From the NCBI GenBank assembly GCA_964427955.1, contig CAYRWY010000044.1, positions 1 through 21,196 of the forward strand: a stretch of DNA of 21,196 nt, given 5' to 3'. How positions within the stretch are numbered: the first letter of the stretch is position 1; each line of letters begins with the position of its first letter. Both the position numbers and the translations under genes were made by a program. Under the pieces are notes generated by a model. The model was given only the letters and a program-made list of their open reading frames with translations. It searched no databases and was not told where the DNA came from. Shown piece after piece: positions 12,118 to 18,939 of the stretch. The DNA is from JACRBK01 sp964427955. GTDB taxonomy: Bacteria > Chloroflexota > Anaerolineae > Aggregatilineales > Aggregatilineaceae.

Positions 12118-12118
12118 A

Positions 12119-13300
12119 TCATGGCGAGCCTGCACCGTAGAGCCTCGCCAGCAGTCCGCCAGCCACGGGGGCCAGCACGATCATCAGCAGGCCAATGAGG
12201 ATCGCCCCGGCGACTGGCCGCGTTTCCCTGGGGGAGCCGATTCCGATCAGCATGGCGGCCAGGATGGCTATCACCGGATGAAGGGCGGTTGCGTCAACGA
12301 AACCATGCACCGCCAGCGCGGCCAGCCCGGCCAGCGCTGGCCCTCGCACGTTGTAGGCCACGTAGACGAACACCACGGCCAGGGCCAGCAAGCCGATGAT
12401 CCCGGTTTCGGCCAACACATGCAGGTAGAGATTGTGGGCGTGGGTATAGTGTGCCCACCATGCCGATCCGATCAGTTGATTAGCCCCCGTGGGAATCTGG
12501 TTAACAAATGTTGTCTGAATCCATGACGACCAAAGAACCGGTGTTGACCCCGGCCCGGTTCCGGCCAGTGGGGCGATCATCGTCTGGCGTAGGGCCAGCT
12601 CCCACAGCACGAGTCGGTTGCTCCGGCGATCCCATCGTGGAGCAACCATCGGCCAAGCGATCATCATCCCGATCACAACAGCCACGGCGGCCAGCTTCCA
12701 GTTACTGCACAGAAACGCTCTGACCCTGGAAGTCTGGAAGGCCAGCGCCGCCAGCCCGGCCCCGGCCGCCAGCACCCCCCCCACAGACCCCGATAGAATC
12801 AGCCCGCCCGCAATTACGGCCGCGAACAGCCACTGGCGGCCCGCCACGGCCAGGGGCAGGCAGATTGCCATGAAAGAGGCGTATACATTCGGATTGCCCA
12901 GCCAGCCAGCCAGGCGCGGCCCTGCGGTTGAAATCGGGCCATAGACCGCATGGATCGCCGCGGCGGTCACGATGGCAAACAGCGCCGGTTCGCGCTCGAA
13001 GCGTTGCAGGCTGGCCGTGGTCAGCAGGAGAATGACGACCCACCAAATCATCCCCGCCGCGAGAACGCCATTCAGCGCGGCCCCCAACACGGCGGCCAGC
13101 CCGGCCAGCAATCCCGCCCATGCCAGCGGTTCAGGCGGCCAGTTCGATCGCAGGATGATCAGCATCCCCAGGGCCAGGGCCGGAGCGGGCCAGGCATTGA
13201 CCAGGAACACCGGAGCCGTAGCGAACAGGCAGAGGATGATCACCGACTCGCCAACCATCAGGCGCACGGCGGGGCGGGGCAGGGCGGGCGTGTAGATCAT
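12119..13300 (-). CDS. O-antigen polymerase/ligase-like (Wzy/WaaL) membrane protein
   Basis: A 393-aa protein with about ten to twelve membrane helices. Family marks are GNPNVYASFMA (135-145), a small-residue stretch SGSVGGVLA (170-178), PLAGTGPGS (244-252) and the large loop ending THAHNLYLHVLAETGIIGLLAL (286-307), the HNxYLxxLxExGxxG signature of the Wzy_C/O-antigen ligase family. These proteins join lipid-linked glycans to each other, to lipid A or to proteins such as pilins (PglL/PilO type). Lipid A is unlikely in a monoderm host, so a protein or wall acceptor is more plausible here. The start overlaps the previous stop (ATGA). The substrate is unknown. Confidence 0.85.
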   Translation of the reverse strand: MIYTPALPRPAVRLMVGESVIILCLFATAPVFLVNAWPAPALALGMLIILRSNWPPEPLAWAGLLAGLAAVLGAALNGVLAAGMIWWVVILLLTTASLQRFEREPALFAIVTAAAIHAVYGPISTAGPRLAGWLGNPNVYASFMAICLPLAVAGRQWLFAAVIAGGLILSGSVGGVLAAGAGLAALAFQTSRVRAFLCSNWKLAAVAVVIGMMIAWPMVAPRWDRRSNRLVLWELALRQTMIAPLAGTGPGSTPVLWSSWIQTTFVNQIPTGANQLIGSAWWAHYTHAHNLYLHVLAETGIIGLLALAVVFVYVAYNVRGPALAGLAALAVHGFVDATALHPVIAILAAMLIGIGSPRETRPVAGAILIGLLMIVLAPVAGGLLARLYGAGSP

Positions 13301-13599
13301 GCCGGCCGGGATGCACGCGAGCGGCGGTAGACGTGCCAGCCGCCCATGCCAATCAGGACGCCGATCAGGATTGCCAGGTAGACAGACAGCACGAAGGAAA
13401 CCGGCAGGGAGATCATCCGAGTCAGGGATTGGTCCATGACCGTTTCGAGGATCGCCCCGGTTGCGGCCCCCTCGATCAGCATCCCGGCCAGGAAGATCGC
13501 CCCGTAGACGAGGGTGTCTTGCAGGGTCTGGCGTTTCCCGGTGCGCTCAACCCAGACCCCGGCCACGATCCCCACCATCAGCAGCAATACGAGAATCAT
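13297..13599 (-). CDS. Small membrane protein, unknown
   Basis: A 100-aa protein with about three helices: MILVLLLMVGIVAGVWVE, DTLVYGAIFLAGMLIEGAATGAI and LPVSFVLSVYLAILIGVLIGMG. The C-terminus is basic (WHVYRRSRASRPA). It is preceded by CGAAAGGCTGAGA, a shortened form of the element's shared AGAAAGGACTGAG leader. ATGA overlaps at both ends place it firmly in the long operon. A role in membrane assembly or glycan handling is possible from context only. Confidence 0.75.
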   Translation of the reverse strand: MILVLLLMVGIVAGVWVERTGKRQTLQDTLVYGAIFLAGMLIEGAATGAILETVMDQSLTRMISLPVSFVLSVYLAILIGVLIGMGGWHVYRRSRASRPA

Positions 13600-13694
13600 T
13601 TCTCAGCCTTTCGTTTGAGGTAACTCAGCCCGGCCAGAGACAGGGCTAGGAAGGCGATCCACGCGGCCCACGAAATCAATTCAGCGTCGGTCAT
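13596..13694 (-). CDS. 32-aa single-helix membrane peptide
   Basis: It starts MTDAELISWAAWIAFLALSL, continues with a short hydrophobic end, and stops after LKRKAEK. It has one membrane helix with an acidic outside and basic inside end, giving an N-out/C-in prediction. ATGA overlaps join it to both neighbours, which strongly supports translation. The size and shape match the small minor coat proteins of filamentous phages (pVII/pIX, about 32-33 aa). It could instead be a small regulatory membrane peptide. Confidence 0.7.
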   Translation of the reverse strand: MTDAELISWAAWIAFLALSLAGLSYLKRKAEK

Positions 13695-14113
13695 TTCCAG
13701 CCCCGCACTTTCGCCCATGCCTCTCGAAACACGGCGGTACAGACGACTACCCCCGGCCCCCAGATGGAGCGCGTCCAGAGAAAAGCCAGCCCGGCCAGGG
13801 CCAGGATTGCCAGGACGTGCGCCAGCCCGCCGCGCTTTCGGCCTATGCGCCGGATGACTGCCCCGGCCAGGATGGGGGCCAGCATCAGCAGCGCCAGCCG
13901 TGGATCGCGCGTGTAGAGCCAGCCGCCAGCCACGATGTAGGGCAGGAGGGTGATCACGACAACGACCAGATCGCGGAATCCCTGCGACCGGCGCAAACGG
14001 CGGTAGCCCTGCCGAATGGCGGTTCGTTCGATGTTCCGCCAGAGAGCAGTACCGATGATTCCGACGATGGCGGCCAGCGCCCCGCCTTGCAGGAGGGTGG
14101 TTAGATCAGGCAC
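13691..14113 (-). CDS. Membrane protein, unknown
   Basis: A 140-aa protein starting at a GTG, supported by GGAGG eight bases upstream. About four helices are seen: LQGGALAAIVGIIGTALW, DLVVVVITLLPYIVAGGWLY, LALLMLAPILAGAVI and VLAILALAGLAFLW. Strongly basic loops (RQGYRRLRRSQGFR, RRIGRKRGG) are probably cytoplasmic. It is coupled to the 32-aa peptide gene downstream. No family was recognised. Confidence 0.72.
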   Translation of the reverse strand: MPDLTTLLQGGALAAIVGIIGTALWRNIERTAIRQGYRRLRRSQGFRDLVVVVITLLPYIVAGGWLYTRDPRLALLMLAPILAGAVIRRIGRKRGGLAHVLAILALAGLAFLWTRSIWGPGVVVCTAVFREAWAKVRGWK

Positions 14114-14144
14114 GGCCGCGCCTCCATTTGAATCGGTTACTCAT
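14106..14144 (-). CDS. Possible 12-aa coupling mini-gene (MSNRFKWRRGRA)
   Basis: Its ATG overlaps the upstream stop (ATGA), and its TGA lies just inside the GTG start of the next gene. It may only carry ribosomes across the 27-base gap between the genes. The strongly basic peptide has no recognisable role. Confidence 0.3.
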   Translation of the reverse strand: MSNRFKWRRGRA

Positions 14145-14356
14145 GTGATCGGCCTCCATCTTTTATCGATCTGAATCAGCCGGGCCAGTTCGTCCACTTC
14201 CAGGCGGTGCATGTTTGCCAGGATGGTATCGAGTAGGGGGGTCGGGCTGGCGTAGACTGGCCCAACGTAGCGCCGTGTTTTGCTCCCCCATGCTAAATTC
14301 AGGTAGGCTCGCCTGTTCTTCTGCCAGTAGATTTGAAGTGTGCCCGGCGTGTTCAT
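14141..14356 (-). CDS. Hypothetical protein with KxRRxYxNL/GSKTRRYVG motif
   Basis: A 71-aa protein beginning MNTPGTLQIYWQKNRRAYLN. The N-terminal half shows the strand-turn-strand pattern of small DNA- or RNA-binding hairpins seen in some transposon and plasmid proteins (LQIYWQKNRRAYLNLAW, then GSKTRRYVGPVY). The second half is helical (PLLDTILANMHRLEVDELARLIQ). It lies eight bases after the previous gene in an AT-rich spacer (TATATAT), with a weak ribosome site. Function unknown. Confidence 0.6.
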   Translation of the reverse strand: MNTPGTLQIYWQKNRRAYLNLAWGSKTRRYVGPVYASPTPLLDTILANMHRLEVDELARLIQIDKRWRPIT

Positions 14357-14364
14357 ATATATAC

Positions 14365-14592
14365 TTAACTCTTGCGCTCTTGTGGCTGGTTGCCGGTCAT
14401 GATCGGGCGCACGGGCGCGGGGGCGCTGGCGGTCGTTCTGGTCAGGCGCGTATCATTCACAGCGGCCCCGGCCTGGTCGACGCGGACGATCCGCACGCGA
14501 GCCGACCAGCGGCCCACGAAAAAACCCAGGAAAAAGAGCACGGCGGGCGCACCACAGAAAATCCCCAGGACTGGAGTCAGGTCAGTTTGCAC
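14365..14592 (-). CDS. Single-helix membrane protein, unknown
   Basis: A 75-aa protein starting at GTG 14592, chosen because GGGAG lies about seven bases upstream and it overlaps the FtsK-like stop by only 11 bases. Sequence: MQTDLTPVLGIFCGAPAVLF, one membrane helix to about residue 28 (FFLGFFVGRW), then a long basic, Thr/Pro-rich cytoplasmic or exported tail (RLTRTTASAPAPVRPIMTGN). Coupling to the ATPase gene suggests that it may work with it. No family was recognised. Confidence 0.6.
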   Translation of the reverse strand: MQTDLTPVLGIFCGAPAVLFFLGFFVGRWSARVRIVRVDQAGAAVNDTRLTRTTASAPAPVRPIMTGNQPQERKS

Positions 14593-16339
14593 TTTCGATC
14601 TCCCTGTATCGAAGGCCACGGCGAGCCGGGACGGGCTTGCTGCCATTACTCGCCGGGGCGGTTTCTGTTTTCACCGGGGCAATCTTGAAGGACTGCCCCG
14701 ACTTCACCACATGATAATGAGTACCGTTCTGGACGAACGTTGCTCCGATGGCCCGCTGCTGGAATAGCGCGGCTTGGCCCTGAGTAACCCCCAGGGTTTC
14801 CATAATCGTATGGATGTCCAACCGCCCGCCCGCCACAGTCAGCATTCTGACCAGCGCCGCTTCCATGTCGGGGAACGCGCTGGTTTCTTCTTCCAGCATA
14901 GACTCCGCCACTTCCAGGCCGGGCAGCTCCAACTCAAAGGGCGGCATGGCCTGGGCTATGGCGACACTCTCCAAAATCGAGGGGCGCTCAATCAGGGGCG
15001 GTTGCACCTTGATCACGTCCGGCCCGATCCGGTAGCAGCTCCGGCCGGGGATCGGCTCCAAGAGCGCCGCGTCGCCCGTGCCCAGCACGGTGGTGCTATC
15101 CCACTGTTGCGCCATGCGGCCAGAGAAGCGTAGATCGAGCTGGGCGGTGAAGTTCGTGGTGACGACCTCTTTTGATGGGCGCTGGGTACAGCAAATGAGA
15201 TGTATCCCGGCCGCGCGTCCGAGCTGCGCGATTCGGATCAGCAGCCGTTCGGCCTGCTCTGCCCGCTTGCTGTCAATGTCCAACATGATTTCGGCCAGCT
15301 CATCGATGATCACCACGACGCGGGGCATAGTGACCGCGTGCGCGCGGTTGTACTCATCAATGTTGCGGGCCGTGCCCTTCAGGATTCCGTACCTGATTTT
15401 GATCAGGGCCAGAATCCGTTTCAGCATCCGGTTCGCGTCCGTGGCTTCATCTACCACAGGGGCGGCCAGATGGGGAATGGGGAAGGGGGGTGTAGCGAAG
15501 TAATCCCAAAGCTCAACCTTTTTCAAATCGAACAGAATCAGCTTGATTTGCTGAGGGGTGTTGTTTCTGATCAGGCAGCAAATGAGATTGTTGAGCATCA
15601 CGGATTTACCGGAGCCGGTCGACCCGGCGATCAGGGCGTGAGGGACCTTATCCAGCCGGGCGATCCTGATCTGCCGGCGCGACGAAACCCCCAGGATGAT
15701 TTCGGGCTTATCAGGGGTCAGCTCCCCGATCACGTCCGCGAACCTGACCAGAGTCGGAATGTCCGCCTGATCGGCATTGCGGAACACTCGAATGAACAAC
15801 CCCGTGCCCGGATGGTGCTCAACCATCAAATGCCGGTTGACGGTGATCGACAGATCGGTTTGCACCTCCTGTTCCAGCAGCTTGCCCACATTGGAGCGGT
15901 AGGGCAGCATGGATTTTGTACCCAACAGCCCGGCCCTGGCCGTGAGCACGCGATAGACGAATTCCGTTTCGGACATCATGACGTAGCGATCGAACCGGAT
16001 TCTCGAAGTGAACCGCTTCTTGTGTTCGACTACTTCCAGATGGGAATGGCCTAACATAGCCAGCCGGTGTTCCAAGAGCTTGCCGAACAAGGCGGCCTCC
16101 GGCCGGAGGAGCCGGGCGACTCTGTGCTCCTCTTTCGCCAGCGCGATCGCCCGGTCATGTTCGGCCAGGCGGGCGCGGGCGGCCCGCCAGTTGCCCACGG
16201 AGAAGAACACCAAGAGGATCGCCCAATAGCGCCGGAGCAGGGGCAGGCGGCGCGGTTCCTGCCCCTGCTCGGCCTGGAGCTGCGCAGCGGCCAGCACTTC
16301 CAGCCCATCCAGATAATCAGGCGGGATCGGTGTGGTCAT
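14582..16339 (-). CDS. FtsK/SpoIIIE-family DNA-translocase ATPase
   Basis: A 585-aa protein. It has one hydrophobic segment (RRYWAILLVFFSVGNW, about 37-51), a helical charged region, then the FtsK motor: Walker A AGSTGSGKSVMLNN (238-251), ILFDLKKVELWDY (268-280), Walker B RVVVIIDELAEIM (340-352) and the ICCTQRPSKEV sensor (382-392). A C-terminal winged-helix-like domain covers about 480-550. It lacks the four-helix membrane domain of chromosomal FtsK. Related motors drive plasmid conjugation in Streptomyces (TraB/TraSA), and the wider FtsK-HerA group includes filamentous-phage pI and virus packaging ATPases. It is therefore the best candidate for the element's DNA-export or assembly motor. 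The start overlaps the glycosyltransferase stop (ATGA). Confidence 0.9.
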   Translation of the reverse strand: MTTPIPPDYLDGLEVLAAAQLQAEQGQEPRRLPLLRRYWAILLVFFSVGNWRAARARLAEHDRAIALAKEEHRVARLLRPEAALFGKLLEHRLAMLGHSHLEVVEHKKRFTSRIRFDRYVMMSETEFVYRVLTARAGLLGTKSMLPYRSNVGKLLEQEVQTDLSITVNRHLMVEHHPGTGLFIRVFRNADQADIPTLVRFADVIGELTPDKPEIILGVSSRRQIRIARLDKVPHALIAGSTGSGKSVMLNNLICCLIRNNTPQQIKLILFDLKKVELWDYFATPPFPIPHLAAPVVDEATDANRMLKRILALIKIRYGILKGTARNIDEYNRAHAVTMPRVVVIIDELAEIMLDIDSKRAEQAERLLIRIAQLGRAAGIHLICCTQRPSKEVVTTNFTAQLDLRFSGRMAQQWDSTTVLGTGDAALLEPIPGRSCYRIGPDVIKVQPPLIERPSILESVAIAQAMPPFELELPGLEVAESMLEEETSAFPDMEAALVRMLTVAGGRLDIHTIMETLGVTQGQAALFQQRAIGATFVQNGTHYHVVKSGQSFKIAPVKTETAPASNGSKPVPARRGLRYREIESAN

Positions 16340-17886
16340 GGCCCGACCTCATAGATGGTGAATTCGCGGATCGGATCGCGCTGGGTGGCGAGCATCCGTA
16401 TTCCGGGCAGGGCACGGACGCGATCCATTTCTGCCTGCTGGGCTGGCGTGGTGAATGGTGTTTCACAGGTGACGACCAGGCGGCGGCCGGCCGGGGGGAG
16501 CCGATCATAGACCGTTGACGCCAGCCCCATCACCGCTCGCGTTTCGGCGGTCAGGCTCTGGCTCAGATCGGATGGGTAGGCATAAAGCCAATGGTCAGCA
16601 TCGGGCGTATAGTAGCCCATCAGAATCCGGCTGGCGATCTCAATGTGGTAGACCTGATCGCCCGGCTGAATGTCGGCTTTCTTGATCAGCCCGCGAATGT
16701 CAGGCGACTCCTGGGCAGGCCAGTAGACGAACATCACGGCCGCGATCAGAGCGGCGGCCGCCGCGCCTCTAACCCACCCTTGCCGCGAGATCAGCCAGGC
16801 AACCCACAGGATGGGCAGCACGTAGATCGCCGGGATGAAAGCGCGGGGCAGGTAGACCGGCTGAAACACGGCAGACGCGAGCGCGGCCAGGATGGGCGGC
16901 ACAATCAGCACGGACAGCAGCGTGACACGGTACAGCGCCCATGTGAGCGGCGTTCTGGCGCGGATTTCTGTACAGAAGTCTGAAAACAGCCTGGGATACA
17001 TCGTCAGGATGGCCCATACTCCGGCCCCGGTGAGCAATAGGAACAACCCCAGGAGTCCAATGGTCATCAGGGGCGGGGCAGCGTAACCCGTGCCCACCAT
17101 CAGGGCCGGTTCAAACAGCCGCCAGAACGTTCCGGGCTGAATCCAGAATCCCGATCCCACGTGTGCGAGCTGCTGGCTCAGACCGGTTAACCCCCAGGGT
17201 AAATAAAACAACCCCACGGCCCCCAGGGCCAGCCGGCCGCGCCGGTCGAGCGCCCACAGGGGAGCCAGGGCGACGATGTAGAGCCAGGCGTAATTGTGGG
17301 TATAGGCCGCCAGCCCAGCGGCCCCCACGAACAGCAGCCAGCGCCCATTCAATGCAGCCCAGAACGCGGCCAGGATTAGCGCGGCCAGCATCGAATACAT
17401 CCGGGCGGTCTGGGCAAACAGCAGGAGGCCGGGCAGCACGGCGGCCACGGCCCCGGCCGCCAGCGCGTGTCTGGGGGCCAGGTAGCGCAGGCCGATCCGG
17501 TAGACCAGCCACGCGGCGATAGCAGCGCAGATCGCAGGCCAGAGTCGGAGGGCAGACTCCGACGCGCCGAACACGAGCCGCACAGCTCGCACCGCCAGAT
17601 AGAACGCGGGTGGATGCACATCGCCCGCCGTTGCCAGCACGATCCCATCCGGGGGCAGGGTGGTGATCGCGGCGGTGAATGCCTCATCATAGGAGAACTG
17701 GCGGCCGGGCATGAGCAGCGCGGCCCCCAGGACCAGGGCGGCCAGGGCCAGGCCGGGCGGGATGGCAACGCGCCGGAGGATGGCTCGGACGGGATCGCGG
17801 GCCAGCACCACGGACACGGCCAACACCATCGCAACCCCGATCATTCCGTCCACATCGGCCAGGGCGGCCCGGTATGCCTCAAACAT
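16336..17886 (-). CDS. GT-C glycosyltransferase, GT39/ArnT-like membrane protein
   Basis: A 516-aa protein from ATG 17886, preferred over 17898 because GAGGT lies five bases upstream. About eleven to thirteen membrane helices are followed by a soluble C-terminal domain (about 400-516). The first outer loop has QFSYDEAFT with the Asp67-Glu68 pair of GT-C enzymes, followed by DVHPPAFYLAVR (His91-Pro-Pro), as in the PMT_2/GT39 and ArnT families. Such enzymes move a sugar from a polyprenyl phosphate donor onto protein Ser/Thr or lipid. With several Thr/Pro-rich exported proteins on the same circle, protein O-glycosylation is the attractive reading, but the acceptor is unproved. It is coupled to the upstream regulator and the downstream FtsK-like gene. 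Confidence 0.85.
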   Translation of the reverse strand: MFEAYRAALADVDGMIGVAMVLAVSVVLARDPVRAILRRVAIPPGLALAALVLGAALLMPGRQFSYDEAFTAAITTLPPDGIVLATAGDVHPPAFYLAVRAVRLVFGASESALRLWPAICAAIAAWLVYRIGLRYLAPRHALAAGAVAAVLPGLLLFAQTARMYSMLAALILAAFWAALNGRWLLFVGAAGLAAYTHNYAWLYIVALAPLWALDRRGRLALGAVGLFYLPWGLTGLSQQLAHVGSGFWIQPGTFWRLFEPALMVGTGYAAPPLMTIGLLGLFLLLTGAGVWAILTMYPRLFSDFCTEIRARTPLTWALYRVTLLSVLIVPPILAALASAVFQPVYLPRAFIPAIYVLPILWVAWLISRQGWVRGAAAAALIAAVMFVYWPAQESPDIRGLIKKADIQPGDQVYHIEIASRILMGYYTPDADHWLYAYPSDLSQSLTAETRAVMGLASTVYDRLPPAGRRLVVTCETPFTTPAQQAEMDRVRALPGIRMLATQRDPIREFTIYEVGP

Positions 17887-18094
17887 GAATGACCTCATAG
17901 AGATAGCCCTGCCGGACCCGGCAACGGCGCAACGTGCCCAGTTCGACCATGCGCCGCGTGGCGCGGCGGATCGTGGAGTCTGAATAGCCCGTGCGCTCGA
18001 TCAGCGCCGCCACAGTGATCGGCGCGTCCGGTTGAGCCTGTTGCAGCGTGGCGATTTCCAGCGCGATATGCCGATCACGTCCAAATAGGTTCAT
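17879..18094 (-). CDS. Winged-helix transcription regulator
   Basis: A 71-aa protein beginning MNLFGRDRHIALEIATLQQA. The pattern is that of a short winged helix: PITVAALIERTGYSDSTIRRATRRMVELGTL (split here by the turn GYSD), then the wing RCRVRQGYLYEVIHV. It heads the long minus-strand operon behind a near-perfect sigma-70 promoter. An inverted repeat overlaps the -35 box (18152-18178), so it probably controls this divergent region itself. No strong ribosome site precedes the ATG, which could mean weak translation. The regulator call is firm by pattern; its targets are inferred. Confidence 0.78.
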   Translation of the reverse strand: MNLFGRDRHIALEIATLQQAQPDAPITVAALIERTGYSDSTIRRATRRMVELGTLRRCRVRQGYLYEVIHV

Positions 18095-18136
18095 GTCTAT
18101 TTCAAATCCCGACTACTGAACACATAGACTACTCTC

Positions 18137-18178
18137 ATTATAGAACAAATGTGAGACTTGTCAATTTGCCTAGTCTCA
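18137..18178 (-). promoter_or_regulatory. Consensus promoter of the long minus operon with operator-like dyad
   Basis: On the minus strand, TTGACA (18164-18159) and TATAAT (18142-18137) are 16 bases apart and both match consensus exactly. TGAGACT (18152-18158) and AGTCTCA (18172-18178) form a 7-bp dyad across the -35 box. A bound protein would block this promoter and could also affect the divergent structural block at 18209. Confidence 0.8.
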
Positions 18179-18208
18179 AAAACCAGGAAACTATTCTAAA
18201 CTTAGAGT

Positions 18209-18496
18209 ATGCGGAATTTAGGGTACTGCGCACTCGTGTTTGTTGGCGGCCTGTTGCTGGTCCTATCGCTGATGGCCTCGGCCGGACCTGTTGCCGGACA
18301 GGAGCCGACGCCCACCCCAACGGCTACGCCAACCGCAGCGCCCTATGTTGACATCGTGCCCATGAACGGGCAGGAGGTGTTATTCAAATATTCGGTCGAC
18401 CTGGGGGACTTTGCGATCGTCGCGGTCCTATCGCTGCAATTATTCGTCCTGGTATTGCTGCTGGTCGTGATGACTCTGAGGAAGCGCTATCAATGA
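18209..18496 (+). CDS. Small exported stalk protein with C-terminal anchor
   Basis: A 95-aa protein. Signal peptide (MRNLGYCALVFVGGLLLVLS, cut near AGPVAG/Q), a short PTPTPTATPTAAP stalk (about 33-45), a 25-residue exported segment, one membrane helix (FAIVAVLSLQLFVLVLLLVVM) and a basic end (TLRKRYQ). It opens the structural block and is coupled to the next gene (ATGA). The ribosome site is poor, and a CTATTC half-site lies at 18191-18196, so expression may be restrained. A minor coat or surface protein is inferred from neighbours. Confidence 0.78.
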   Translation: MRNLGYCALVFVGGLLLVLSLMASAGPVAGQEPTPTPTATPTAAPYVDIVPMNGQEVLFKYSVDLGDFAIVAVLSLQLFVLVLLLVVMTLRKRYQ

Positions 18497-18600
18497 TTCA
18501 GGCGCTGGTTATTGCCGCTGGCGCGGTGATGCTGCTGGCCGTGGTCCTGATGGCCCTCTCGGATTTTGTGGCGGATATGCTCAGTGGAATCGGCGGCTAA
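18493..18600 (+). CDS. 35-aa single-helix membrane peptide (pVII/pIX-like candidate)
   Basis: It starts MIQALVIAAGAVMLLAVVLM and ends with a short amphipathic tail (ALSDFVADMLSGIGG). The ATG overlaps the stop of the previous gene (ATGA), and the next small gene overlaps its 3' end by 17 bases. The size, single helix and position just before another tiny membrane gene and the pVIII-like genes correspond to gene VII in Ff phages (33 aa). There is no sequence signature that proves this, because such peptides are too short and variable. Confidence 0.68.
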   Translation: MIQALVIAAGAVMLLAVVLMALSDFVADMLSGIGG

Positions 18601-18727
18601 TCAATTCAATGCTGTGGCGCTTGCCGTGTTCCAACCGGTGGTGATGCTGGCCGGTGGTGGGGCGGTTGCCCTCTGGGTGTTCCTGAGCCTGGTCATGACG
18701 ATCCGCGATCGTTTGCAGGGAGAATAA
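18584..18727 (+). CDS. 47-aa single-helix membrane protein (coat-like)
   Basis: It starts at GTG 18584 inside the 3' end of the 35-aa gene; no in-frame ATG occurs upstream before the overlap. The sequence begins MESAANQFNAVALAVFQPVV, followed by a glycine-rich turn (LAGGG), a helix (AVALWVFLSLVM) and a charged end (TIRDRLQGE). The stop lies two bases before the GTG of the first pVIII-like gene. Its form (polar N-terminus, hydrophobic middle, charged C-terminus) resembles a small coat protein and it occupies the place of gene IX. The start codon is the least certain part. Confidence 0.55.
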   Translation: MESAANQFNAVALAVFQPVVMLAGGGAVALWVFLSLVMTIRDRLQGE

Positions 18728-18729
18728 CC

Positions 18730-18879
18730 GTGTCATTCGATCTGAACACTCAAACGCTGTTGGATGGCGCGGCGGAAATGTTCAATGCCCTCTGGCCGGC
18801 GTTTGCCGTGATCGTCGGGCTGGCCCTGGGGGTGAAACTCGTGCAGCTCATCCGCAAGGAAGTCACCGGCGCGTTGTAA
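18730..18879 (+). CDS. pVIII-like major coat protein candidate, copy 1
   Basis: A 49-aa protein starting at GTG, with GGGAGA seven bases upstream. The N-terminal amphipathic helix is acidic (MSFDLNTQTLLDGAAEMFNA). A hydrophobic helix follows (WPAFAVIVGLALGVKLVQLI), then a basic C-terminus (RKEVTGAL). Ff coat protein pVIII has the same three-part plan, nearly the same mature length (50 aa), and a strikingly similar core (W, then VIVG, then GIKL; here W, VIVG, GVKL). There is no cleavable signal peptide, as in the coat protein of phage Pf3. In a virion the basic end would face the DNA. The identification rests on pattern and position, not on a database search. Confidence 0.68.
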   Translation: MSFDLNTQTLLDGAAEMFNALWPAFAVIVGLALGVKLVQLIRKEVTGAL

Positions 18880-18939
18880 CGCGATCGTCGCAGTTCGTGA
18901 AATCTCTATGCCCTGATGTGAGAGTGAGGAGCAATCCAG

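Noticed and set aside
11684..12118. Minus-strand frame starting (TTG)AVLATPINDLV
   Set aside because: It runs about 200 bases into the adenine methyltransferase in another frame, and the methyltransferase promoter lies within it. The first part may be a gene remnant, so it is mentioned with the 34-bp repeat but not called as a gene.
12002..12526. Plus-strand frame over the end of the O-antigen ligase-like gene
   Set aside because: Most of it is antisense to a well-supported membrane protein. Only its first 38 or so codons are in the spacer, and no ribosome site is seen.
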